Assembly (NCBI RefSeq): GCF_014356525.2
Contig: NC_052509.1
Coordinates: forward strand, 33,751,852-33,815,851
Direction of reading: 5' to 3'
Source: Nilaparvata lugens
Taxonomy: Eukaryota; Arthropoda; Insecta; Hemiptera; Delphacidae
Length of the DNA stretch: 64,000 nucleotides
Of this stretch, positions 43,742-56,372 are shown piece by piece. Position numbers and translations under genes: made by a program. Every line of letters starts with the position of its first letter. Position 1 is the stretch's first letter. The notes beneath the pieces are model-generated. The model ran no database searches and was not told where the DNA came from. It was given only the letters and a program-made list of their open reading frames with translations.

Positions 43742-46700
43742 GTATCAAATCAATCCCAAACAGGGATCAGTGCTTGTATTGGTTGCAACTTAACCCTCCT
43801 TCATCGCTGATAAAAAGAAAAAAAAACTTGGGAATGTATGTCGCTTTCATTGTTTTGCCACCATTTGTCTTCAGTCATTGAGTAGCCTGTCAATCTTTTC
43901 TCTATAAGTGTTCTTTGAAATATATCTCCAAGGTATTCCTTGTACTTTGTGATTTCCTTGTCAAAGTTCTACAGGTATATAATGCTTGGAGGTTTCTAGC
44001 AGATCGGAAAATAGGAATACAACCCCTTTTCTCTTGAATCTTCAATACAAGCAGCTGGTTGCATTGCAATCCATTGAGACAGAAAAGACTGTCAAAAACC
44101 AAAACTGTTACATGGAACTGGAAATGAACTCTCATTACAGAATGATACACGGAAATTAAAAAAGTTAGTACTCTACAATCAGCTATCTTTAAATTCATTT
44201 ATTAAAAATCGTAAAACATTCGAAAAGGTACAACAAGTTGAGCACAGAAGAGGGCTCACCTATTTCAAAAACAGTACAAAAATAATATGAACTTATCCAT
44301 TATGAGTGATTCTGGAAAGAGATTGCATCTTGAGAACGTTGCACATTAAGGCTGCTCGAAGTAATGCAAGTGATTGAGTTATTGACTTCTATAATGTTCA
44401 AAGTATTTCTCAAAATCTTTTATAAATATACCAGCACAAACTTTTTGTAAAATAACAACAAGCAACACCATGTTGCCTGCAATTGCTGAAGTTATTTCTC
44501 TTCAAAGAGCGATGAATCTGCTACTCCTGTGGAATTTAGCGACGACTCCGCCCCATCCAGTTGCTATGGTAACAATTGCCAGCCAAGAGAAAACGGAGCA
44601 AGCGCCTAGCTCTGAATTTCCCTTCATCCCTGAGATTTCCCAGCAGCCCACCGCGCTAGCTCCCTTTTCGTGATTCCTGTTCAGGGGAAGTTGTTGTTTG
44701 CATAATTTTGATGCTGAGACGCATCCTTAGAAATCAAAGAGAAACGGCGGGACCCGTAGGATGTGCAAGGAACAACAAAGATCCTTCCTTCCCTCACTAT
44801 CAACAATCTCCATATTTCCTCTCCTCAATCTTCCTTTTCACGCCATCTCCTTTCTTCTCTGAAACATTGCCAGACAGACAGGCAGCAATGGTGAACACGT
44901 TGTGGTTCATCCCAGCATGCTGTGTGTTCTGCATCTCAAACCTTGCTAATCATTTCGCTTCATTGGTACTTTTGGCTGCCTCCACTTAACCCTTGTTTTG
45001 TGGCCGCCAAACGCAATATTCGTGTCATACTTGAGGGCAATTTGCATCAATCGTAAAGCATTAGGAGTTTGATTCTTGAACTGGATAATATATGAGTATA
45101 AATTTCCTCTGAATTCAAACCACAGGCTTCAAGTGGAATGATAATCTTCAGTTTTGATTTCAATCACGAAATGTAAATCACAGCATTGTATAATATTAAG
45201 TAATGAGTTAGTAATTCTAATTCTTGAGGATACTCGAACAAAAAAATCCAATAAAACTAACAATGTACTAAGAAGATGAAAAATGTTTCTGCAAGTCAAT
45301 GTCCCTGACTTATTTTATTCGTTTTAAGTTCCACTAATTTTCATTACTCGAATGATAATTAATTGGTAGTTTCACAATTTGAGTTCATCCATCTATTACA
45401 AGAAAGAGCGTTTGAATAGCAAGCCTTTGGTAGAACATCTCTTCACAAACTTTTACAAAATCATAATAATGGATCAACATAGAGTTAGTACTGCAACAGC
45501 AGTGATCGATTCGTAAGCTCACTAGTGACAAAATACGGACAGGTTCACTACAACTGTCAAAATAGAGACGAGTATCAGTGCGACCTGTGAATGAGCCCAA
45601 ATCGATGGCCCAGCACTTCATTGTAATCGGCGGTCGTCCATCCACTAGAGTACCCAGCCCCCGTAATTACGCACTCGGCCGTTCTAATCTCCTCCAGGAG
45701 TTCGGCTTTCCCTCTCTACTCCCCCTCACTTACTTCTTCTCTCTCTCTTATTTCTATTTTTCGTACCCTACCACAATGCAGATACTCCTCAATACTTCCC
45801 TTCCTGGTATTTGCCACGTTTTCTCTCTCACTTCTATTTTTCGTGCCTCACCACAATCAGATACTACAAGTGCAGCATTTATCGGCTTTACTAGTGGACA
45901 AAAGAAAAAATGAGCAATAATTGCAGGGTGAGACAGACGTAGGATTCAATGATGCTACATCTACTATATATTTTCTATACTTAGATACAGCGGGTGGTAG
46001 GGTTGCGGCTAATCTCATAACACCCTTTCTGATCTCTTGAAGTACCATTTTGTGAAGAATAGAGGTGAGGGTTGCTAACCTTCGTTCTTGTAACTATCAC
46101 ATATTCAACTCTTAATTTCAATCTCGGTATTTCGGCAATAAGTAGGCATACAATATTCTCAATTTAGTATACGCAATTTCCTATTCTTAGCCTAATCATC
46201 CCAATTAAAAAAAAATACCCAAATTTAAATCATATTATGAATTTCTTATTTCATAGTAATTGGATTTCTCACACAAATGTATTATCACGACAGAGAATCC
46301 ATTCAATTTATCAATCACTCATTTTTCATTATCATTTTATTCAATTCATTTATCAATTCAAGAAACATGGGGTAAATACGAATAGAATAAAATTTATTCT
46401 GAATGACGAATAAACCCAGTAGAGTGACACCTCAAATTTGTTGTTGGATTTAATTTTCAACCAATGCATCAAATTTCACAAACCATCCTTAAATCCCAAC
46501 TCTTACATTCATAATTGATGACATCTTCAATGAGAGCTTCCATGACACACTTCACAAAACACATTATCAAATCTTCTGACTCATGAAAAACAGGTGAAAA
46601 GTCACTAGTGAAAAGCCATCCACACAGATTCTCACCTATCATCCTAGACTGTGAGAGAGTTCATTGGCCTGGAATCATCTAGAGCAGATTACAGATTGAA

Positions 46701-46860
46701 AGGCTCACTGGGAACTTTGAAACGTCTCTCCTAAGAGAAATCTGTGTGGACGAGGCTGCAAAGAGAAGCGCAAGCAGTGGTTATGAAGAGACCAAAGTCA
46801 AAATAAGTTGGATGGAAGCAATTGGTTACGCGTGTCTGCCTACCTCTTGTAGGGGGTGGT
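43742..46860. other. Intergenic with GC-richer patches, no gene supported
   Basis: Patches at 44470-44990, 45570-45900 and 46740-47170 have higher GC and longer chance frames (up to 111 codons), but no domain, splice-consistent structure or bias I could defend. They could be exons or regulatory DNA of a host gene outside the window. Confidence 0.3.
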
Positions 46861-46878
46861 GTGACTGCCCGCTGTGCT

Positions 46879-46917
46879 CACGTGGACACGACACGTGTGT
46901 TGACCCCAGGACACGTG
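46879..46917. promoter_or_regulatory. Cluster of three CACGTG E-boxes
   Basis: CACGTG at 46879-46884, 46892-46897 and 46912-46917, the last within the 10-bp palindrome GACACGTGTC. Canonical CACGTG is bound by bHLH-type factors (for example the Clock/Cycle and Myc/Max classes). Three sites in 39 bp in a GC-richer patch is more than expected by chance. No target gene identified. Confidence 0.35.
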
Positions 46918-47329
46918 TCGGGACAGAATTCAAACGTCACTTATTATACTAATATTAGGTCGCGACCAACGCTGCAAATCCCAATCACAAGTTGCTCTTC
47001 AATTCGATGCCTGGGGGCTCAAAGTTCTTCCTCCAGCAGAAAAGATACAGTAGCAGCAAGTGAGGCGTGATTCCCTCCTTCCTTCTGACAGTGGTCACGT
47101 AGGATGTACCCTTGGAGGGTTAGTTTACACGCACCCCTGGCGTGTCCCGCTTCATTCAATTAATTAGTGAGTCTCTCTTGTGTTTTGACGCTCGCTTTCC
47201 GCCTCAAATCACGGATGGACCTTCTAACGTAAAATATAGTCTGAAACTAAGAATTTTTTTATTTTCATGATAGTGTGACATCCTGCATTTATTGAAAACT
47301 ATGAAATAGAAGATATTATTTATTGTTAA

Positions 47330-50300
47330 AGTTAGAAAGAGTATCAAATGCACTGTTACCTCCGAAGCGATAAGGCTAACTTATCAACAGCTGAGACTGA
47401 GATAAAGAGCACCGTTCTATCTATATATATATTATAAAAGCGAAATGGCACTCACTCACTGACTGACTGACTGACTGACTCACTCACTCACTCGCAGAAC
47501 TAAAAATCTACTGGACCAAAAACGTTCAAATTTGGTAGGTATGTTCAGTTGGCCCTTTAGAGGCGCGCTAAGAAATCTTTTGGCAATATTTTAACTCTAA
47601 GGGTGTTTTTAAGGGTTTAAAGTTCGTCTTTTAGCATGTATATTCTTCTTATTCTTTTAATTATAATGGAAAAATGTCCATACCATATGTTAATATAGAA
47701 CTATAATCTAGAGAGTGTACCTCTTCGAAACAGTTGTTAACTGGTAACTAAATTAATAATTTTGTGAGGTTGGCATTAAGTTGAGTTGACTTTGTTAGGT
47801 TGGCACCAAGTTGAAGATTGAAATGCATTTATCGCGGAAAAATTGATTGGGCACTGCTACTTCAATCAGAGCTATTCCTGGGAATATTATATTACTAGCC
47901 GTCAGGCTCGCTTCGCTCGCCATATCCGTTTAGCCAGACGTTTAGTCTGGACCCCCGACTGGATCGTCCTAACATAAATGATAAAAATGCTCAAATGAAA
48001 AATGCAGGCGAGCAGAACGAGCCTGCTGATCTCATTCTTGGACGATCCAGTCGGATATGGTGAGCGAAGCGAGCCTGACGGCTAGTATGGCATATTTTGA
48101 AAGAATTATTTATTGAAAAATAGTAATTCATTCCGAATAATTTATAAACTGTTTGGAGTCAACTATCAAATTTAGAGGTTACAACTTTGTTAACATTATT
48201 GAACAGCTTTTTTGAATGCAGTCAAAAAAATTAGCTAAATGATTCTTTGTACAACAGACTTTACGTTTGAGATAAAATGAAAATTTAATTACTTCTAAGA
48301 ATAAGAATTATTGTAAAAAGTATAAGAATTTCAATAAAAAAAATGTTTATCATTGTTAAAATTATTTATTAATGTGAATATACAACATGTTTAAATGTAA
48401 TAAAAATGTGCAAGATCATGGTACAAGCATTATCAATAAGAGCAACAATATTCATTATTTGTTATTTATGATTAAAATAAGAATCTTTTATATGAAATAT
48501 TAATATTATATGATTATTGTAAAATTAACAAAACTGATTGATGTATGAATCTCTGTGACCAGTCTAAGCCAATCATAAGTCAGAAAAATAACACCAAAAA
48601 GAGTCGACATTCAAATATGGTGGTCTAATCTGTTATCAGCTACTAAACTGGTCTTATTATATTATGTAGTAACACATGAACGTTGTATAAGGGGAAAGAT
48701 GAAGAAAGTTTATTTATTCATAAAGGTAGATAATTTAATAATATTCATTGTAAAACAAGAACTATTTTCTTACTCGTCTGTGACGTAATGTCTATGTCAT
48801 ACAAATTCTACCAATAGCAGAATTTCTGTGCAAATTAAGTAAGACAGAACTATTCAGCCAAAAGCTTAGAGGAGCAAGAAATCACTTCCCTTTTGATTCA
48901 TTCACGAAGCCCTTATTTAAAAGTTACCATTTTGTAAGTAAGATTCTTGTTCGTTAAATTTTATGTATTTTTAATTATAAGCCAATACTTGAGGCAATAT
49001 TGTTTATTACATTTTGAAATTATTTTTCAATTGATTGCTTCCTGGAAATTTAAATTTCAATTGTTCACTATTTAATTGGTGAAGGAAATAATTTGTAAAT
49101 TCCTCACGTGCTGAAGACCAGAGCTTGGACGAGCCACCGATTATATAAATTGATTTAAAGAAACCACTACACCAGGAAGGATCACGTGAGTTATCTTTTT
49201 ATTTATAGGGCCCCAACCTTTGCTTCGAGCAACTGCAGTAATTATTTCAATTTTTTACTTCGTTAAATGATTGGCCACGTCGACAAGCGCTTTTAACAAA
49301 ATTATTAAGAATCACACTGAATCAGAACTGTAATTTTCTTGGTTGATTAACTGTCCTCATCTGCCTGAACCACGACCTTGATTTAGTGTCTAATATTGTA
49401 ATATCTTTGTTGAATTATTTTAGACATTTAGTTTCATTTATAAGAATTTTTAAAAATCTGTAAAACGTGCATGATAGCACAGCATCAAGCACAATTTGTA
49501 CTTTTTAGCACAAGCTCAATTAATTCTGTCAACATTAAATTATTTGAAACCTGTTTATCAAATTCTGAAACATTGCACTGTTTGTCAATTATTATTAAAA
49601 TTCATTATATTTCGAATTTCGTAATTTGCTTCCTGAGTTCGATTATTTCTTTAGCTCTTCAAATTTGGTGCCTGGCACGTTCGCTCTTATTAGGAGCCGA
49701 TCAAAGATAATCGTTGAAATAATTGATCCAAATTTGGACAAAGTAACAGATTTGAGTGAAAATATTGAGTGGGGTCAGATCGAGATTGCTTATTCTCTGT
49801 CCTTACCTGCTAATATATCGGCTTTTATCCGTGCCCAACTTCAACTTAGGAGTAAACCTTCTACTACAGAGCAGATGCAGCTGTGGTAATAATTCCATAA
49901 AGTTCGAAAATATTCTGATCTCGAAATATTTTCTGAACGGCATTTGGTCTATTGAACCTATCCTAGCCCTTCAGAATTTATTAGAGACACAGTCCCGCAA
50001 ATTATATGCATCGAGGTTTTCGCTCAACCTGTCTGGTTTTATATACCATTTTCAATACAGGTAATAGTTTAAGATCACTGAACCCAGTGTTCAGCAATCG
50101 CTTCACTGCAACCTACATTTTCCAAAGAATATTTATCTCATACAATCAGTCATTGGATGAATCAAGGGTGTGCGAGAGTTTATGCCTGCTGTGGTTTGGA
50201 CGATTGTATTAAATCTTGTACTGACTCACTCAGTCTGGTGTCCTTATAGTGTTCATTCACACGCTTGCAAATTTCAAGCTAGAACACCGAGGATTCAGTA

Positions 50301-50420
50301 CAAGATTTTTCATACATGTGACGTCTCCATCATCTGGGGCATTACTCAAATATTATCAACAACCCCCCCCCCCCCCAAGGAACATTATATGATTTGCCGA
50401 CGCAACGTGAGGCATTAAAC
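47330..50420 (+). mobile_element. Unclassified 2.4-kb dispersed repeat, copy E (Helitron inside)
   Basis: Collinear with 11940-14300 once the Helitron at 47420-48085 is removed. The homology is in the same order and covers the whole length. The short frames here (49471-50418) correspond to nothing stable in copy A. A 15-C homopolymer lies at 50365-50379 near the right end. Confidence 0.6.
47420..48085 (+). mobile_element. Non-autonomous Helitron, 666 bp
   Basis: Starts TCTATATATATATT after an A, has AAAAGCGAAATGGCACTCAC and a (GACT)n stretch, and ends GAGCCTGACGGCTAG followed by T: TC start, CTAG end, A-T insertion site. Near the 3' end the reverse complement of the terminus occurs internally (47898-47925, TAGCCGTCAGGCTCGCTTCGC), giving a long GC-rich stem. 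Copies at 63189 (complete) and 8611 (5' part). No replicase. It is inserted in copy E of the 2.4-kb repeat, and comparison with copy A shows the empty-site context. Confidence 0.8.
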
Positions 50421-50642
50421 ATTGGGTCATTATAATAGTCACATTCTCGTTGAGTCTTATTTGGTTTAGATAGTTGAATGATCTCTCTGCTTCAGATAGG
50501 TAGTTCTTCTCTGTTCTCCAGTTCTTAATATGTATAGTTCCTTTGCATTCTCGAATGGAATTGTGTTTTGACGTTGCTATTAATTTATGTGAGTGAACTA
50601 GTCAAAATCTAGCCTCAATACCATTTTAGTATATTTACTATT

Positions 50643-50760
50643 TTTCTGCTAATAGTGATACCTAAATGAGCTCTAGGCTTGTGCGTGGATAATGAGACTG
50701 ATGGTGATGAGTGATGATGACAGGCGTGATCCGAACCACCAGGTAGGGATTTTAAACTCC
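50643..50760 (+). repeat. Dispersed repeat, copy 2 of 2
   Basis: Diverged partner of 3431-3560 (ATGAGCTCTAGGCTTGTGC, GATGATGACAGG, CCGAACCACCAGG). Confidence 0.45.
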
Positions 50761-52080
50761 TAAATCCTACTTAGATTTTTCATTTCCAGTTTGACTTTAT
50801 GGAAAATATTCCTGGATTATATTTGATCACGTTCTCGACTTTTCTATCAATATCCTTAGATTTTTTCGTGTGTAATTGTTTTGTGTGAAAAATCAATTTA
50901 AACAGCAATGTAGAAAATCCACATCTTAAAGGTGAGAAGTTTTAGGAAATTGTTTTATTGTACACATTCAATGATTGATCAATATTTAGTAATTGTAAGC
51001 GATACTATTTTATGTTATTATCATCCTTTTTCAAGAAATTTGAAAATTCTAAGTCTTTGGTTTAATTTATTACAGTTCTCTTCCAAGAATGATACAGAAT
51101 GTTATGTGTGCGTTGAGGGATTGTTTCAAGGGAACACTCTCAATCGGTAAGATCTCTTGAACATTTTTAGCAATCTCTTCAGTCCACGTACATTATCCAT
51201 TACATTAGGCTGTTTCAGCTTCTACATTGGTCAGTTACTCAGGAGACAACATAGTAAGCAACTTGGATGCACATGGTTTGTCCCACAAATTATACTCAAT
51301 GACCACGTATTGTCCACTCTACAATACACCAAATCATGTGTACCATACAACCAATAGGATGATAATCTATTATCAATCGTAACAGGTAACAGTAATCTGA
51401 AGCTATTGTCTCTATTGATAGTTTAATGATTAAAGCTCTTGTCTTCATGCAGGGAGGTCTTGTCACAAATGCAAGTTGCTTGCTTGACTCGATTTCTCTC
51501 CAGGAAGATGGACAGTCAAGCTTTCTCTTGATCCACTATTTGACTGCATCAAATGCTACTCTAACATAAAAGTTTGCTTTATGCTATCAATAAATTCAAC
51601 TGCATCATAAATTACTTTTGCTATGAATTATTTATTGAGACTACTTTTTCTAATAAAATACATCATTATGGATGTAGAATTTATTTTAAACATAAACATG
51701 ATAATATGTAGAAAATTAAAAGTTCAACAGAAATTTTATAAGTTTTTAAAGTATTATTCACGAGTACGATATTTCATTTATACAAGTATCAATAATTTGC
51801 TGTTATATACTTCATTAGATTGCAAAATATTCTGTTGGATTGAGAAATGTTGAAAAGTAGCATACACTTATCTTGGTCTACTATATTCATAAAAATTGAT
51901 AGAGGAATAGTTTCGTGTTGTTTTGTTCCTTTATCTGCCATCCGCCCATGTATATTGTACAGTATTTGCAGACTCTAGATTGCATATTGTTGAAGCATTG
52001 TGGTGACAGCTTTTTTTTTTTTGAAAGGTTACTTTATGAATATACTCCTAAGCTTATTCAATAATTCTTGGAGCTGTGAA
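50761..52080. other. Intergenic, no genes recognised
   Basis: AT-rich; frames of 66-76 codons without features. A T-run at 52012-52021. Confidence 0.35.
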
Positions 52081-52081
52081 A

Positions 52082-52391
52082 ATATCACCATCATCATCAT
52101 CTTACGTTCAAAGATTAGGCTATTGCCTGTTCCGACTTACAAACAGCTTATAGTTATTTGAGTTCAAATGAGTTATATAAAAAGTTATTGCAATCTCTTA
52201 CGGTGCCTTCCAATTGATCTCCTGCCTTCTGGTCTATAATTTAATACTTGTAGGGAAAACCTTTCTGCAGAAATTCTTTTTATATGTTCCTTCCATTGAA
52301 TTCGGTATTCTGTAACTTTTTCATTCAAATTGTATATTCTCAGCTGTAGAAATATTATGCAAACTAAGCCTATATTTTTAAATTCTGCCAA
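52082..52391 (-). pseudogene. LINE C-terminal fragment and 3' tail
   Basis: The minus strand encodes YNLNEKVTEYRIQWKEHIKR, then NYRPEGRRSIGRHRKRLQ, the same C-terminal class as 31719-32008 (there GRRSVGRPRKRW). After the stop the 3' UTR contains AAGTCGGAACAGGCAATAGCC and a (GAT)n tail at 52088-52102. It is 5'-truncated; catalytic domains absent. Confidence 0.7.
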
Positions 52392-52399
52392 AACTTCAT

Positions 52400-53025
52400 C
52401 TTAGCCCTTAGCGGCTGAATATAAGAGAAATGAAAAACTAACATTGTGAGTTTCTCGGATGTTGACTAGCCTGTAGCATTCAGTGGTGTTTTGGATATAT
52501 AATAATTCATGTAAATCGAATAATAATCTAAACTCTGGTCGGTTGGTTCCAAATATATCAGTTGAACAACTAATAAACCGACTAATTGACAGGAGTTATG
52601 CCCCTGAATTGAAAAGACGCCCGCGCTGAGTTCAAAAGAACGTTCCCAAGTCCCAACTCAAATAACGAACGTCGTCCCTCCCTCCCCCCTCGAACACGGA
52701 CGCCAGTGTTTCTAGTCTGTATATTTTATTATTGGCCCCCGGCAGTCACTTTCTGTAGCCTTCTGTTCGAATGTTTTAGAAATAATATTGAAAGGAAAGG
52801 AGAGAGAGGAAAAACCAAATAAATGTCTCGTTGTGTAAATAATAAATAAAAAGAGAGCGTACAATGCAAAGGTAGTACTGTTAACGTGCCCAGCATGTTT
52901 ATTACAGTGGTTCCACCTTGCTTGAATATTATTATAACTGCTGATGGAAATGCGTATCATGAATGCATCGAAATGCATGATAGATGAGTAAAGAAGAATT
53001 TACCACTCATCACATTTGAATTAAT
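52400..53025. other. Spacer, no gene supported
   Basis: A C-rich patch (CGTCCCTCCCTCCCCCCTCG) near 52671-52690. No recognisable coding. Confidence 0.3.
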
Positions 53026-53029
53026 CGGA

Positions 53030-54140
53030 TAAAATAATAGTCCAAGCAATGAATGCTCAAATAAAGGTATAGAGGGAAAAGTTTGGAACATAACTTCCAA
53101 CTCCACAGCTCTTTTAAGGATATTAAGAGGATAAACATATCAGAAGTCATCACCCCTACCCCCTGTGCTACAGGGGTGGGGGTGGTTTGAAAGTACCATT
53201 TTTTTTCATTTTTCGCATATATCTCGGAAACTATGAATCTTATGAACATTTGTATTCTGTGCAAAATTGAAGCTTACAATATTACCAACATCGTTTGTCT
53301 TCTACATTTTTACCATATCTCTCATAGTTTCTGAGATATCCGCTCTTGAAGGTGAGACATTTTTTTAAAAAACACTTCTGGCTCCAATTTTTTCATCTTT
53401 TCGGCCTTATAATTTTTGAACGATTGATGAAAAAATCCATGAGCTAATAGAGCATCAAATTATCTTCAATTTCATGTATATTTTCGCTATTTTACGCATT
53501 TCCCTACGACTGTTGCAGCAGTTTTAGTGTTGAGAGTGAAATTTACTGTTCAGCAACAATAGATCAGTTGACAATGAAATTTGGATGGAATGTTTGGAAC
53601 ACAATTTTCGACTTTGCAGCTTTGTTGAGACTAGTTTGGAGGTGAGCATATAAAAAATCTCAACCCCTACATCATGTGCTGAAGGGATGAGGATGGTTTG
53701 AAAGTTGAATTTTCCACTTATTTACTTACATGCTTATATCTAGGTAACAATGTGTTCTATTGACATAATTAACTACATAAAAATTAAGCTTAATAAATTT
53801 CCTATAAGTTTTGTTTTGCAGAGAGTTTCGATAAATCCGAGATATTCGAGATATTTATGTTCTAAAGTGATGCATTTTCGAAAAACGAGTTTTTCTTTCA
53901 TTTTTTCGCTCTTTCAAGTCTTATAACTTTTCAACAATTGATGAAACAAGAACGTGCTAATAACGAGAATGTAGAGCACTAAATTATCTTTCATTTCATG
54001 TATAATTTGACTATTTCACACATTCCCATACGACTGTTGCAGCAGTTTTAGTTTATCCTCTCACTATTCTTAAAAGAGCTGTGGAGTTGAAAATTGTGTT
54101 CCAAACTTTTCCCTCTACAATCTTTCGTTGACATTACTAT
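53030..54140. mobile_element. 1.1-kb inverted-repeat element with internal duplication
   Basis: The left end (53036-53140: TATAGAGGGAAAAGTTTGGAAC, CAACTCCACAGCTCTTTTAAG) is the reverse complement of the right end (54040-54130: CTTAAAAGAGCTGTGGAGTTG, CCAAACTTTTCCCTCTACA). Internally a ~500-bp module is present twice: TTTGGAACA.AA...CACC/ACCCCTAC..TGTGCTRMAGGG..GGTTTGAAAGT, then CCTACGACTGTTGCAGCAGTTTTAGT at about 53504 and, slightly altered, at 54029. Related pieces lie at 8395 and 20000. Non-coding. Confidence 0.6.
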
Positions 54141-55920
54141 AAGTAAAATGCTACTATTATTGATTGAGAAGAACTAGACATTTTTGAGATGAATGTTGGT
54201 TCTGAAAAGTTTGTCCATTATTTTTCCATGTTATTACATTGCATTTGAAAGATTCAAAGTGTTCTAGAAATGAGTATGAGAGTCGAATTGGACCACGTAG
54301 GTGTGGGATTGACTCATCAGCGATTTTTGAAGTCTGTAAATGTCTTCAATCAATTTTACAGTTTAAATTATTGTGGAGAGATTTTGCTTGGTCTGAAATT
54401 AATAGAGGATGATATAATGTAGAATACTTTTGGTTGACATAGAGATTATAAAGTAGCTACTGAAATTGATTGTGAGGTGAAAACTCTCAAGACTCCAGAA
54501 ACAATCAATAATTCAATTGAGAAAGTTCATTGAGAATGTTTCTATAATTATTGACCAACCTATCTACAATCCAACTTGCAACATAAGTTATCATAGTTCA
54601 TTCACGGTTTCTATGTGTAAACTAATAGATGTTTTGAAATAAATGTGTATACTAGAAAATGATTGAACTTTAGAAAACTAAATTTTGAGATTGCATGAGT
54701 CATGATAAGGTTTATGACTTTCTACTCGAACTTGAAAAAATGATATGAAAGTTAATCAACAATACAACACAGAACAATTAGGAATGCAGCATAATATTAT
54801 TTCAGAAATTAATCAATTAGGCCTATACTAAAATCAAAAACCAAATTAATATAACAACTATTTATCACTCTAACCTTTTAACTGCAGATATTTAACATTC
54901 TTGGAACTTCCATACTGATTCCTTGGGCAAAATGTACAAAATCCTTCGTCCTAAAACAAGAGAAATCATCAAAGTGAAACAAGGAAATCATCTCTGAAAC
55001 ATTTATACCTATTCATTTTATACATTATACATCATACCTATTTCTTTTTTAGTTTCTGTTGTCTATTTCTTAGATAAATCCAAATTTTTATTGTAAAATA
55101 ATTTAAAATAGTCCAAAATAGAAGTGTGGTATCTTTTTTTTGAAATTAGTAAAATAATAGATGAGAAATACAAAATATTAAAATATTATTTTATTGATTT
55201 CAAAACAGGGTACTATGATAAATTCTATTCTATAAATAAAAATAAGTAGCCCTGAATTATAAAATTACATTGTAGAATATAAGTTATCATAATCATTAGA
55301 ATCAAATTACAAAATAATATTTCTCTATGGAAGTAAGATTGAATGCTTATGATTATGAAGAAAATAATATAGAAACTCTAATTCAATCTCCATAATTTTA
55401 AAATCATGAATGGGATATTTTGTTTGTTTTGAGCATATCACTATGATCAAACTCCATGATTGAATAGAACACAAAAAATTCTTCTCTGACTCTGAGCTAA
55501 GCTTGAGCTCTGGATGATGAATTAAATCAACATGTTCATGAGTTAATGAATGACAAGAGAGTGAACTTTGAAGACTATTGGACAATGAGTAGAGCATTTC
55601 CCACGTAGGTTATTTCAACTCGTGTTAACAGCAAACTAGTGAACAGAAAGAATACTGCAGGCGATAGTGTATAATACTCGTATAGTATCATTGAGTCCCT
55701 ATAGAGCCGCGTCGCCACGGGAAGCCAATGCGCCAACCCCAAGGGATTACGTCCTTGATTCTTCCACTTCGGTGCTCCTCTTTGCTCTTTTGTCCTCCCC
55801 GACAATTTGATTCCCCTCCAATGTCCTGGCTTCATATCCCTGTATACGATTTATTCCATCCCGTTTTCACCAGTCTCGCTGGGATCACCTCTATGATTGT
55901 TTAATCAGGAAATCCACGAT
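54141..55920. other. Intergenic, no genes recognised
   Basis: A GC-richer patch at 55690-55880 (GAGCCGCGTCGCCACGGG) carries an 86-codon minus frame without features. Otherwise AT-rich. Confidence 0.35.
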
Positions 55921-56043
55921 CAGGAATCTGATCGGGTGGTTTGTCTCTCAATCAATCATTCAATCAATATAGATTAATCTGGATCAGGAATGTGATCGGG
56001 TGGTTTGTCTCTCAATCAATCATTCAATCAATATAGATTAATC
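55921..56043. repeat. 64-bp tandem duplication
   Basis: CAGGAAT(C/G)TGATCGGGTGGTTTG through CAATCAATATAGATTAATC occurs at 55921 and again at 55985 with one substitution in the matched part, so the duplication is recent. An internal (CAAT)n stretch is present in each copy. Confidence 0.9.
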
Positions 56044-56304
56044 AAAAATTGTAAATTCTCTCTAGACTTTTTTCACTTCTACGTTAGGTTAGTATCATCA
56101 TGAAGGAATAGGTTTTCCAGTTCCTTTTTAATGGTGAGCCAATACGCTATATATTTTAATACTTCCAAATAATATAATATTCAATCAAAACTTAACTCTA
56201 TGAGATATATTTTTGACCTTATGGGATAGCTAAACATTTTTTTTAATGTTATTTTTTTAGAAATACTGTAGGTCTACTGTAATAGATTAGATTATAATAT
56301 ACTG

Positions 56305-56372
56305 TTGTGAGTCGGAACAGGCAACCTATAAACCTTGAATGGAAGAAGAAAAAGAAGAAGAAGAAGAAGAAA
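56305..56372 (+). repeat. LINE 3' UTR end with (AAG)n tail
   Basis: GAGTCGGAACAGGCAA..CCTTGAATGGAAG followed by (GAA)n to 56372. The same 3' UTR phrase precedes the tail at 52082-52150 (inverted) and, diverged, 32028-32070. No coding portion remains here: an extreme 5' truncation. Confidence 0.6.

Noticed and set aside
45578..45913. 111-codon plus-strand frame in a GC-richer patch
   Set aside because: No domain and no convincing splice structure; kept only as a possible host-gene patch in the spacer entry.
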